Positions 55,975-64,000 of a stretch of DNA of 64,000 nt are shown here, in pieces. This stretch comes from Rubrolithibacter danxiaensis (GTDB taxonomy: Bacteria; Bacteroidota; Bacteroidia; Sphingobacteriales; Sphingobacteriaceae), in the NCBI RefSeq assembly GCF_047272945.1, contig NZ_JBKOPS010000003.1, positions 124,001 through 188,000 of the forward strand. Reading direction: 5' to 3'. Under the pieces are notes generated by a model. It worked only from the letters and a program-made list of their open reading frames with translations. It was not told where the DNA came from and did no database searches. The position numbers and the translations under genes were made by a program. Each line of letters opens with the position of its first letter. Position 1 is the first letter of the stretch.

Positions 55975-57129
55975 ATGGATTTAAAACGCAGGCACCGGAT
56001 ATTTCTCAGTATATTTTTCTTTCTTTCGGGATTTTGCTTTTCGAGCTGGGCTTCCAGAATTCCCACTTTAAAGACAAAATTTGACTTCAATGAGGCTGAA
56101 TTGGGTACTATCCTCTTATCAATGCCCATAAGTTCGCTTATTGGCTTGCCAATTTCAGGCTGGCTGGTAGCAAATTATGACAGCCGAGTACCACTTTCTA
56201 TTTCCTTTATACTGCATGCTGTTTGCCTTTCACTGATAAGTATGGCAGATTCAACGTATACACTTGTTCCTGCTATCTGCCTCTTTGCATTAAGTATGCG
56301 GATACTCAATATTTCGGTAAATACACAGGCGCTTACCCTGCAAAAACAATTCGACCGGAAAATTATCGGCTCTTTCCACGGACTGTGGAGCACGGGAGGC
56401 ATTGCAGGAGTTGGGTTTTCTACCTTGTTTGTAGCTTTAAATGTATCTATTGTGCCGCATTTAATAACTGTATCTGTTATTACGCTAGCCTGTACCTTTA
56501 TTTGTTATCCCTTTCTGCTCAAAAACGACCGGTCTCCATCCGGGAATAAGCTTGTTTTGGGAAAACCGGATCCGTATATTCTTTATCTAGGTATGCTTGT
56601 TTTTTGTGCTGCAATATGTGAGGGAGGAATGTTTGACTGGAGCGGAATTTACTTTCAGGAAGTGATAAACACTAAGATTTTCACATTCGGCTACCTTATT
56701 TTTATGATTTGCATGGCTTTATCCAGGTTCTGTTCAGACCGAATTATAGAACGAATAGGAATGTCGAAAACCTACATTTTAAGTGCTTCTTTAATAGTTT
56801 CCGGAATTTTACTGGCAGTAATTCTTCCTAGTTTCTGGCCCGCAATGATCGGTTTTTCTCTTGTTGGCTTTGGTACAGCAGCGGTTGTACCCATGACTTA
56901 CAGTTTAGCGGGAACTTCTAAAAAATATTCCCCGGGTATGGCTATTTCAATTATTGCTACTTACAGCATTGTGGGAATGCTTATCGGCCCGCCTTTAATT
57001 GGCTACCTGGCTCATGCTTTTCATCTCAGGATATCTTTTATTGCTTTTGCATGCGCTGGAATTATGTTAATTCCAATATCTCAGATTTTTTTCAAGTATC
57101 AAAAATCAATTGCCAGGCAAAAAGATTAA
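55975..57129 (+). CDS. Major facilitator superfamily transporter
   Basis: 384 aa from the ATG at 55975; a TTG at 55957 is less likely. About 12 hydrophobic helices. The motifs FSSWASRIPTLK and SFHGLWSTGGIAGVG place it near the YbjJ/FucP-like sugar-type MFS transporters. Divergent from the sialidase gene across about 185 bp, it may import a sugar freed by the glycosidases, but the substrate is unknown. It converges with the YceI gene. Confidence 0.88.
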   Translation: MDLKRRHRIFLSIFFFLSGFCFSSWASRIPTLKTKFDFNEAELGTILLSMPISSLIGLPISGWLVANYDSRVPLSISFILHAVCLSLISMADSTYTLVPAICLFALSMRILNISVNTQALTLQKQFDRKIIGSFHGLWSTGGIAGVGFSTLFVALNVSIVPHLITVSVITLACTFICYPFLLKNDRSPSGNKLVLGKPDPYILYLGMLVFCAAICEGGMFDWSGIYFQEVINTKIFTFGYLIFMICMALSRFCSDRIIERIGMSKTYILSASLIVSGILLAVILPSFWPAMIGFSLVGFGTAAVVPMTYSLAGTSKKYSPGMAISIIATYSIVGMLIGPPLIGYLAHAFHLRISFIAFACAGIMLIPISQIFFKYQKSIARQKD

Positions 57130-57169
57130 CGTTGAAAAGCATAAGCCTTTTTTACCAGTATTGGTTTTG

Positions 57170-57742
57170 TTATTCTTTACCAAATTCTCCCACAGCTCTT
57201 ATTTCTACCTCTTCACTAACCACAGCTGACGGCATACTCCCAATTCCAAAATCGGTACGGTTTATTGTTCCTGTTAATTTAAATCCTGCCAAAGGTTTTT
57301 GAGTACGCATATTTTTACCGATTCCATTCAAGGTTAAATCGAGGGTAACGGGTTTGGTTACACCATGCATAGTTAAATCGCCACTAAGTTTATACTTTTT
57401 ACTGTCAAGCTTTGTAATCGACTTACTTTTAAAGGTGATTTGAGGATATTTTGCGGCATCAAAAAAATGATCGCTCTTTAAATCATTATCCCGCATCTCA
57501 TTCTCGGTATTGATTGAATTAACGTCTGCAGTTAATTCAAAAACTGCATCCGAAAAGTCATCCTTTGACGAAGTAATACTTGCATCGAACTTTTTAAAAT
57601 TGCCGTCAACTTCCGACAGCATTAAATGGGTAACTGTAAAGCCAAGCTTTGAATGAGCTTTGTCAACTGTCCATTTTTGTGCAAAAGCGGTACTGCAAAA
57701 TAATACAACAGCCGCAAGGATTGTGATTTTTTTCATGTTCAT
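57170..57742 (-). CDS. YceI family protein, secreted
   Basis: 190 aa. Signal peptide (1-22, ends AFAQ) and one YceI lipocalin-like domain: WTVDKAHSKLGFTVTHLM at the start and MHGVTKPVTLDLTLNGI near the end. These proteins bind isoprenoid or other lipids in the periplasm. An alternative start (MKK) two codons later is equally possible. Monocistronic. Confidence 0.93.
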   Translation of the reverse strand: MNMKKITILAAVVLFCSTAFAQKWTVDKAHSKLGFTVTHLMLSEVDGNFKKFDASITSSKDDFSDAVFELTADVNSINTENEMRDNDLKSDHFFDAAKYPQITFKSKSITKLDSKKYKLSGDLTMHGVTKPVTLDLTLNGIGKNMRTQKPLAGFKLTGTINRTDFGIGSMPSAVVSEEVEIRAVGEFGKE

Positions 57743-57912
57743 CTTTTAATATTGGTTAGCAGATTAAAGATACTGTTCCGGATTGGGAAAAAAGAATCTA
57801 ATAGACAGTATGAGGAGGAATGCCGACAGCTTAACCAAAAGAGCCGATGAAAAACAAACAGCTCATTCAGTTATTCTAAAACGGTTTGTAAGAATGAAAA
57901 CTTTCTGCTCAA

Positions 57913-59217
57913 TTAACTAAGCGCCTGCTCCCGGAAAAGAATTCCAAATCGTTCAAAATAAGCCTGTTCCAGTTCTTCTCTTTTTTCAGGATGCGCAATA
58001 CCGATTAGAGCCCCGGCCCTTTGGCGCAGGTTCATGCCGAAGAGGTTAACCTTTCCGTATTCGGTAACAACCCAATGCACGTGTCCCCGGGTAGTAACCA
58101 CACCTGCTCCCTGCTTCAAAAAGGGCACTATCCGAGATACGCCCTTATTGGTAACCGAAGGCAGTGCAATAATTGGCTTACCTCCTTCAGATAAAGAAGC
58201 CCCACGCACAAAGTCCATCTGCCCGCCTATTCCTGAATACTGATATGTTCCGATAGAATCGGCACATACCTGTCCGGTAATATCAATTTCTATAGCGCTG
58301 TTTATGGCCGTAACTTTCGGATTCTGCCTGATAATGCTGGTATCGTTTACATAGGCAATATCCATGACACGGACGGAATGATTATCATCTACAAAATCAT
58401 ATAATTTCCGGGTACCAACCATGAAAGAAGTTACCGACTTGCCCCTGTTCAGTTTTTTCCGGCTGTTATCAATCACTCCGTTTTCAATAAGCGGTATTAT
58501 CCCGTCAGAGAACATCTCAGTATGCAAACCCAGGTTTTTATGGTTGGTAAGATTTTTCAATACCTGGTCTGGAATGCCTCCAATTCCCATTTGAATGGTG
58601 GCTCCGTCCTCAATCAGCTCCGCTACATTTTGTCCTATTTTTATAACAGTTTCTGTTGATCCGGAGCTGTAATCTACTTCAGGAAGTTCTGCTTTCTGCC
58701 AAACCAAAGCATCAATTTTATTTATGTGAATAAACCCGTCTCCGTGTGTCCGCGGCATTAAAGGGTTTACCTGTGCTATTACAGATTTTGCTGTATCTAC
58801 CGCAGCCCTTGCAATATCTACTGAAGTGCCTAACGAACAATAACCGTGATTATCCGGGGGAGAAACCTGAATTATGGCGACATCTATCGGCAAAATATTG
58901 GTTTTGAACAACTGCGGAATCTGACTTAAGAAAACAGGAACATAATCTCCATTCTCGCTATTGGCAACACTACGTGTATTTGCAGAAACAAAAAGTGAGT
59001 TTACAAAGAAGGAATCTTTATATAAAGGATTATTAAAGTTTACATCACCAAGCGACGTAATGGTAACCAGTTCCACGTTTTTCAATTCATTATACCGGTT
59101 TTGAAGTGCCTGTATGAGATATTTTGGGGTAGCAGCACTTCCATGCAAAAAAACACGATTTCCTGACTGGACCCTGGCTACAGCTTCACGGGCGTTTACA
59201 TATTGAATGTCTTTCAT
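57913..59217 (-). CDS. Acetyl-CoA hydrolase/CoA-transferase family protein
   Basis: 434 aa, family of 4-hydroxybutyrate and acetate CoA-transferases. The catalytic glutamate is probably E234 in LHTEMFSDGI; GIGGIPDQVL, MDFVRGASLSEGGK and VTEYGKVNLFG are typical. It moves CoA between short acyl groups and acetate or butyrate; the exact substrate is not decidable. It stands next to the nos cluster (32 bp after nosY on the same strand), but a functional link is doubtful. Confidence 0.9.
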   Translation of the reverse strand: MKDIQYVNAREAVARVQSGNRVFLHGSAATPKYLIQALQNRYNELKNVELVTITSLGDVNFNNPLYKDSFFVNSLFVSANTRSVANSENGDYVPVFLSQIPQLFKTNILPIDVAIIQVSPPDNHGYCSLGTSVDIARAAVDTAKSVIAQVNPLMPRTHGDGFIHINKIDALVWQKAELPEVDYSSGSTETVIKIGQNVAELIEDGATIQMGIGGIPDQVLKNLTNHKNLGLHTEMFSDGIIPLIENGVIDNSRKKLNRGKSVTSFMVGTRKLYDFVDDNHSVRVMDIAYVNDTSIIRQNPKVTAINSAIEIDITGQVCADSIGTYQYSGIGGQMDFVRGASLSEGGKPIIALPSVTNKGVSRIVPFLKQGAGVVTTRGHVHWVVTEYGKVNLFGMNLRQRAGALIGIAHPEKREELEQAYFERFGILFREQALS

Positions 59218-59249
59218 ATCTGATATTTTTTATCGTAGTGAGATAACAA

Positions 59250-60017
59250 TTACAAATCTTTTTTTCTGAAAATTTTTAAAGCAGCAATCAAAGGAATGAT
59301 AACCCATAACAATTGCATGATAACAGAAAAAACAATTCCTATACCACTTCCAAAAAACTGCTTATACAATGCTCCGGTATATCCCATCAGGGCAGAAATA
59401 TCCAGTTGCAGTAAAATTAAAATCCTTGCCAGATCTATGGGGTTAAAACCAGTTAAAACAATCAAGGCCTTTTCGAGCGGATAATCAGAAAAGGTAAAAA
59501 GAAAGAGTAGCACCAATACATCAAATATAATGGCACAATAAAACCAGATCATCAATGCCAATCCTATTCCTTTTGCTTTATCGCGGGTTAAAGTTGAAGC
59601 AAGAAAAGCCAGTGCTATAAATGTTAACGTAATTAAAGAGCCAGCAGCTATAAGCGTTAGTCCGGTAGCAGATAATGCAAATAAAGCAACAGGAACACCA
59701 ACGCCCAGCAAGTAAGCAGCGAGAATAGAACCGCTGATACCGATAAATTTTCCCATAAGGATAGTTTGCCGGCTAAGAGGCTGTGAAACCAACAATTCGG
59801 TAAACTCATAGGCATTAAAATAGTAGGTGGTTGCATAAACTATACTTACCAACGGAATAATGATCATGACAATTGTTGTGATACTTACCAATCCCTTGGT
59901 AACATCCGGATCTGATAAAAATATTCCGGTGCAGATAGCTGCCAGAAGCGCTGTGTAAGCGAGTAAAATCCTGCTTCTTAAAATATCAAAAACTATATAC
60001 TTCGCAATCTTAATCAT
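59250..60017 (-). CDS. nosY: ABC transporter permease NosY
   Basis: 255 aa with about six hydrophobic helices, ABC-2 type. It begins with a short cytoplasmic end (MIKIAKYIVFDILRSRILLAY) and has ATTYYFNAYEFTELLVSQPLSR, typical of NosY-like permeases. It pairs with NosF, 3 bp upstream on the minus strand, to energise NosD in copper-site assembly of nitrous oxide reductase. Confidence 0.88.
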   Translation of the reverse strand: MIKIAKYIVFDILRSRILLAYTALLAAICTGIFLSDPDVTKGLVSITTIVMIIIPLVSIVYATTYYFNAYEFTELLVSQPLSRQTILMGKFIGISGSILAAYLLGVGVPVALFALSATGLTLIAAGSLITLTFIALAFLASTLTRDKAKGIGLALMIWFYCAIIFDVLVLLFLFTFSDYPLEKALIVLTGFNPIDLARILILLQLDISALMGYTGALYKQFFGSGIGIVFSVIMQLLWVIIPLIAALKIFRKKDL

Positions 60018-60020
60018 ACT

Positions 60021-60725
60021 CTATATTATTTTTGTTAACGCTTTTCCAAGACGTTGTTCGCCCGTTTCTGCCTTTAAACTCTCCAATGCTTTATAAAATT
60101 TAATAATTCCATCTGTCAGATACAGCACCTGGTCGGCTATCTCTTCCACTTCACTCATAATGTGCGAGGTAACAAGAATCAGCTTCCCTTTATCTTTTTC
60201 AACCAGGATCTTTTCCTTCAGTATTTCAGCAGCAAGCGGATCAAGGCCTGCAGTAGGTTCATCTAAAACAAGTACTGACGGATTAAACATGAATGCAAGT
60301 GCTGCGCTTACTTTCTGACGTGTACCTCCGGATAAGGTGCGCATTGCTTTTCCATACATATTTTCCAGGTTAAACGCTTTTAGCAAATCAGTATCAAGGC
60401 CGGCATGCATCGCCCGTATATCCATCATCATCTCAAACAATTGCCCAATCTTCATATTTTCGGGATAATTGCCGATTTGAGGCATATAGCCAATATCCTT
60501 TTTATAATCGAACGTGTTAATTACAGGTTTACTGTTAAAGAAAATCTCTCCCTCATCAGGTATAACCATACCCAAAATTGATTTAATAAGGGTAGTTTTT
60601 CCTGATGCATTTGGACCAAGAACACATACTGCCTGACTTCTTTTAAACGAGCAGGATATGCCCTTAAGCACTTCCAGTTTGCCAAATGTTTTCCGTAGGT
60701 TTCTGACTTCGATTATATTTTCCAT
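60021..60725 (-). CDS. nosF: ABC transporter ATP-binding protein NosF
   Basis: 234 aa. Walker A GPNASGKTT, signature LSGGTRQKVS and Walker B VLVLDEPTAGLDP are intact; the short FVF-type C-terminus lacks extra domains. It overlaps the end of nosD by 13 bp and precedes nosY by 3 bp. The nos context supports NosF over a generic ABC ATPase. Confidence 0.9.
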   Translation of the reverse strand: MENIIEVRNLRKTFGKLEVLKGISCSFKRSQAVCVLGPNASGKTTLIKSILGMVIPDEGEIFFNSKPVINTFDYKKDIGYMPQIGNYPENMKIGQLFEMMMDIRAMHAGLDTDLLKAFNLENMYGKAMRTLSGGTRQKVSAALAFMFNPSVLVLDEPTAGLDPLAAEILKEKILVEKDKGKLILVTSHIMSEVEEIADQVLYLTDGIIKFYKALESLKAETGEQRLGKALTKII

Positions 60726-61945
60726 GGTTTCATTTTCGGATTATCGTCTCTAACGCCCTGAGGAGTTACAGAAGGGATGGATTTTTCAACTTTATCCAGC
60801 AGATTTACTATAAAACTTCGCATCAGCATTACGCTTTGAGGTATCTGTTCAATTATCTGCGCAAAAAGGCTTACAGGATGGTATGGAATATCGCCTGTAC
60901 CATCTTTATTAAGATCGTATCCTTCGTACTTTTCCCAATAATTATTATTAAAATAATTCAGGTTCAACGAGCCGTTAGTGGTTACATCAAATGAATTGAC
61001 GAAGAAATTATTTCTGTTAAAGGTATTTTCTTCGCAATTAGCCAATACCCTTAGCGCAAGTCCGTTGTTTTTAAACTCATTATTTTCAACAGTAATATTT
61101 CCTGAACCTTCCATATACAAACCGGTTGTATTGCGGATAAAATGATTATTACGGATCTGGCTTCGTGAAATATCTTTGAGCAATAAGCCATAGATAGAGC
61201 TTCCCCAGTTTTCCAGGAACACGTTATTAACCATTTTAATACGCTTGGAATACATCACAGCTACTCCAGATCCGTTATTTTTAAATGTATTTTTCCGGTA
61301 CAAATCGTCATCGGAAAACATAAAATGTAACCCGTAGCGGTAATTTTTTTCGCTGACATTTCTTTCAATTAAGCTCTTTTTAACAAACTCAAAATAAATT
61401 CCGTCGCGATGTCCCCAAACATGATTTCCTTTGATGATAATGTAATTACACTTCCACAGATGAATGCCATTGCCTGAAGAAAGTGCATCATTTGTGCCCT
61501 CTATACTGTTATTCAGAATGCTGATGTTTTTAGAATCGGACAAATAAATGCCGAAAAAATTGCTGCGAAGTTTATTATTTCTGATAACAACATTTGTGAC
61601 TTTATTAAGCCGTACACCCGCATAATCCCGCATTGCGCCTGTTTTTGAATTTTGTATCAGGAAGCCATCCAGGGTTACGCTGTCTGCAAGTATGGTTATT
61701 ACTTCTTCATTAAAACCGGCATCAAGCACCGGGAAATCTTCGCCCAAAAGAGTCAGCTTCTTATTAACGATGGTGTTAACTGATGTATATTTTCCTTTTT
61801 TAACACGGATTGTATCACCATCACTGGCAAGTCTAACTGCTTGCTTTAAAGACGAAACTTTGCCTTTACTATCTACAATTATTGTTCGTGCCTGAGCGGA
61901 AATAAACAGGAAAAATAAACAGCTAAATAAAACAGGCAATTTCAT
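60713..61945 (-). CDS. nosD: Periplasmic copper-site assembly protein NosD
   Basis: 410 aa. Signal peptide (1-19, ends AQA); a parallel beta-helix built of NosD/CASH repeats (about 30-350; repeated NN and V/I pattern such as IRNNKLRSNFFGIYL, ILNNSIEG); the terminal part has YNYWEKYEGYDLNKDGTGD, typical of NosD. It delivers the sulfide or copper for the NosZ CuZ site with NosFY. Confidence 0.94.
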   Translation of the reverse strand: MKLPVLFSCLFFLFISAQARTIIVDSKGKVSSLKQAVRLASDGDTIRVKKGKYTSVNTIVNKKLTLLGEDFPVLDAGFNEEVITILADSVTLDGFLIQNSKTGAMRDYAGVRLNKVTNVVIRNNKLRSNFFGIYLSDSKNISILNNSIEGTNDALSSGNGIHLWKCNYIIIKGNHVWGHRDGIYFEFVKKSLIERNVSEKNYRYGLHFMFSDDDLYRKNTFKNNGSGVAVMYSKRIKMVNNVFLENWGSSIYGLLLKDISRSQIRNNHFIRNTTGLYMEGSGNITVENNEFKNNGLALRVLANCEENTFNRNNFFVNSFDVTTNGSLNLNYFNNNYWEKYEGYDLNKDGTGDIPYHPVSLFAQIIEQIPQSVMLMRSFIVNLLDKVEKSIPSVTPQGVRDDNPKMKPWKI

Positions 61946-61950
61946 ACGTA

Positions 61951-62391
61951 TTAATAGTTATTTAATAATTCTTCCCAGCTTAAAACTATTCCGTCAGCAC
62001 TTTTCCGGTTATCTTTTGCAGCTTGTAAAGAATTAAATGACGACAGATTCCCGCCCATAGGTGAGCGAACGGCTTTGTCCTTTAAAAAAGATGCCTTTGT
62101 TGCATCGACAAAAACCCCGGGAGAAGCGTAATCGACTGTCAAAAATGTATTTCCGGACTTTTTCAATTCAGCACCGTTTTCGTGTAAAAAGTTGGCCATA
62201 CATTCTGCCGCATCAAACTTAAACACCTTGCCTTTAGCGGTAATTATTTCAGCCCCAAAATGATTATCCATAATCGTCATTTTGCAGTGATGACAGGCAT
62301 CCTGGCCGAATAAAATAGGTTCAGGCCCCGATGAACAGGAAAAAAGTAAAACCTGAGAAAACAGCACGGAAACAATTGTTAAACGTTTCAT
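61951..62391 (-). CDS. nosL: Copper chaperone lipoprotein NosL
   Basis: 146 aa. Lipobox with C19 (LLFSCSSG), so a lipoprotein; the copper-binding motif is DACHHCKMTI with the conserved methionine. It delivers Cu(I) for NosZ. The start overlaps the preceding membrane-protein stop by 4 bp; nosD begins 5 bp after its stop. Confidence 0.93.
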   Translation of the reverse strand: MKRLTIVSVLFSQVLLFSCSSGPEPILFGQDACHHCKMTIMDNHFGAEIITAKGKVFKFDAAECMANFLHENGAELKKSGNTFLTVDYASPGVFVDATKASFLKDKAVRSPMGGNLSSFNSLQAAKDNRKSADGIVLSWEELLNNY

Positions 62392-63071
62392 TTTAATTTA
62401 TTTGCCACTCGTTGTTCATAAAATAAAACTGAGACAGCCAATGTACCGGCAATGCCTGCTACAATACCCCCAATATCGGGCAGTGAACCTGCCAAAAAGT
62501 TAAGAAGCTGTTTATAACCAATTAAAGGTGGCTGGTAAGTCATACCGGCAACTTTAATGGCAGCTTTAGGATCAAGATTATGGCCATATTGATATTCCCA
62601 TAAATAGAAGTCGATGAAACCGATAACCGCAAAAAGAACCAGCAAAATGATCCACGCTGCCAACCACTTTCGATTGTTTAGATAAGCGGTAATTAAGCCG
62701 AATACCAGTACAAATCCGAAAACATAAGGCATAATTTTAAATTCCCAGAAGTCCTCCACGGCAATATGCTTCATGCCTATATAGTGATTGAGGCCATTTA
62801 TCTGGTCAATATTTCCGCTTAAACCTGTAAGCCAGATCTTCATTCCCAGACCTTCGGGATATTGAGGTGCTTCGAGTACAATTTGCCAGAGTGGTAAGAA
62901 ATAAGCACTCATCATTAACAAGGCGCTCACCGCTATCAAAACTCTGGACCGGTTCTTCATCTTAAAACTTTTCATTTTATCGGAACTTTTCAGGTTTAAA
63001 ACCTGGTCAATATGAGCTTGCCGACGGCCGCTCTCTATTATTCCGTTACTATTTTCGACAAGCTCAAACAT
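62388..63071 (-). CDS. Polytopic membrane protein of the nos cluster (NosB-like position)
   Basis: 227 aa with about four hydrophobic helices (near 42-60, 112-130, 138-158 and 195-218) and a periplasmic-size loop between the first two. It lies between nosZ (31 bp) and nosL (4 bp overlap). Clade II nos clusters often carry an undefined membrane protein directly after nosZ (nosB in Wolinella). Similarity to NosB itself cannot be checked here. The start is uncertain; methionines at residues 32 and 38 would remove a polar leader. Confidence 0.7.
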   Translation of the reverse strand: MFELVENSNGIIESGRRQAHIDQVLNLKSSDKMKSFKMKNRSRVLIAVSALLMMSAYFLPLWQIVLEAPQYPEGLGMKIWLTGLSGNIDQINGLNHYIGMKHIAVEDFWEFKIMPYVFGFVLVFGLITAYLNNRKWLAAWIILLVLFAVIGFIDFYLWEYQYGHNLDPKAAIKVAGMTYQPPLIGYKQLLNFLAGSLPDIGGIVAGIAGTLAVSVLFYEQRVANKLK

Positions 63072-63102
63072 GACATCAATTGATTTATGTTACTACTAAA
63101 AC

Positions 63103-64000
63103 CTATTTTTTAGCTAATGGATTATCCCCCAGTTTATAAGAAATGGCAATGTTTGAATTTGCTGGAGAAACTCTGAAATAACCCGACATTTCCTGGTGAA
63201 GAGCTGAACAGAAATCGGTACAGTAATAAGGGAATACTGCTTCCCTGTCAGGTACCCATTTCAATGTTGCTGTTTCACCGGGCATAACTAAAAGCTCGGC
63301 ATTGTTTGAACCTTTAATTGCAAAACCATGAGGAACATCCCAGTCTTGTTCGAGGTTGGTAACATGCACGTAAACTTCGTCTCCCATTTTAATTCCCTCA
63401 ACATTATCCGGAGCAAGGTGCGAACGGATTGCAGTCATATACACATCCACACGATTTCCTTTTCTGACAACTTTCGCTTCTTTCTCTGATTTGGCTGCGA
63501 AGGGATGGTGATTTTCCTCCAGTTTGAAAAATTTTACCTGGTTCTTTGTCACCTTCTCTGCAGGAATAGTTTGCGCATAATGCGGTTCGCCGATGGTTGG
63601 AAAATCAAGCAAAAGCTTCATTTTATTGCCGGTAATATCAATTAATTGTGCAGATTGAGTAAGTTCAGGACCTGTTGACAGGTACCTGTCTTTTGTAATT
63701 TTATTCAGGGCAACTACATATTTTCCGTATGGAGATTTATTATCGCCGCCAGGAATTGATAAGTGGCCGATTGAATAATAGGTTGGAATACGGTCTATTA
63801 CCTCGCGTGTATTTAATTTCCATTTTACAATTTCAGAAGACACAAACATGGAGGTATAGGCATATCCTTTGCCGTCAAATTCAGTGTGCAGAGGGCCTAA
63901 TCCTGGTTTTTCAACCTCGCCTTCAAGTACTGAGTTGTATTTTAGCACCGGAATCCCTGTTTCTGTTCCCTGATCTTCAAACTGTTTATTGTCTATAGCC
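63103..64000 (-). CDS. nosZ: Nitrous oxide reductase, C-terminal part (gene continues beyond the window)
   Basis: About 299 codons are visible and the frame is open to base 64000. The C-terminal cupredoxin domain carries the CuA site: DVPHGFAI (His) and YYCTDFCSALHQEM (two Cys, His, Met). The upstream sequence GTETGIPVLKYNSVLEGEVEKPG belongs to the propeller domain. It reduces N2O to N2 in the periplasm. The gene order with nosL and nosD nearby and the membrane protein directly downstream suggests a clade II enzyme; the signal peptide that would settle this is outside the window. Confidence 0.96.
   Translation of the reverse strand, partial: AIDNKQFEDQGTETGIPVLKYNSVLEGEVEKPGLGPLHTEFDGKGYAYTSMFVSSEIVKWKLNTREVIDRIPTYYSIGHLSIPGGDNKSPYGKYVVALNKITKDRYLSTGPELTQSAQLIDITGNKMKLLLDFPTIGEPHYAQTIPAEKVTKNQVKFFKLEENHHPFAAKSEKEAKVVRKGNRVDVYMTAIRSHLAPDNVEGIKMGDEVYVHVTNLEQDWDVPHGFAIKGSNNAELLVMPGETATLKWVPDREAVFPYYCTDFCSALHQEMSGYFRVSPANSNIAISYKLGDNPLAKK

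Noticed and set aside
1..64000. Mobile elements, prophage, tRNA or rRNA genes
   Set aside because: No transposase, integrase, phage gene, terminal repeats or tRNA T-arm motif other than that of tmRNA was seen.

Overview
The window looks like a chromosomal segment of a Bacteroidota bacterium, plausibly Sphingobacteriia or Chitinophagia. Supporting signs are a hybrid two-component system fused to an AraC domain, a 7TMR-DISM kinase, a LruC-domain lipoprotein, a fused E1 alpha/beta 2-oxoacid dehydrogenase, near-absence of Shine-Dalgarno sequences and several TAnnTTTG promoter-like boxes. Base composition is moderately AT-rich throughout. I found no transposase, integrase, CRISPR array, tRNA or rRNA. 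The genus cannot be fixed from this sequence alone.

Layout. 1-5308: a truncated GH9 endoglucanase gene and an HTCS sensor/regulator. 5720-13199: a signalling block with a lone response regulator (+) facing a five-gene minus-strand run of GNAT-like acyltransferase, ThiF/E1-nitroreductase fusion, 7TMR-DISM histidine kinase, REC-histidine kinase and receiver protein. This run is the best candidate for an undescribed system: small-molecule-type enzymes plus a membrane sensor. 13748-16525: dgoA-dgoD-dgoK, De Ley-Doudoroff degradation of galactonate. 16530-22456: two divergent acyl-CoA operons (crotonase-family protein, HMG-CoA lyase, acyl-CoA dehydrogenase; carboxylase beta subunit, CoA-transferase A and B) resembling leucine catabolism but with unexpected active sites. 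22808-28722: a small membrane protein, two J-domain membrane proteins, LruC lipoprotein, holA, an HsdR-N-like protein and a membrane protein. 28729-35730: valS, fused branched-chain 2-oxoacid dehydrogenase E1, a DUF1573 protein and an aminotransferase.

35755-36121 is the tmRNA gene, followed by a strong terminator. 36383-43663 is a light-sensing operon: heme oxygenase, a bacteriophytochrome photosensory core without output domain, and a giant CheB-CheR-PAS-histidine kinase. 43763-49416 is the SUF iron-sulfur assembly operon (sufB-C-D-S-E plus a DUF59 factor, minus strand). 49697-50548 is a universal stress protein.

50591-57129 is a glycan-foraging cluster: sialidase GH33, fucosidase GH29 and hexosaminidase GH20, with a divergent MFS transporter. 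These enzymes could trim sialylated and fucosylated N-acetylhexosamine glycans. 57170-59217 holds a YceI protein and a CoA-transferase. 59250-64000 is a nitrous oxide reductase cluster (nosZ 3' part, a membrane protein, nosL, nosD, nosF, nosY), which points to anaerobic N2O respiration. All positions and motif residues were read from the sequence; family names come from motif recognition without database searches.
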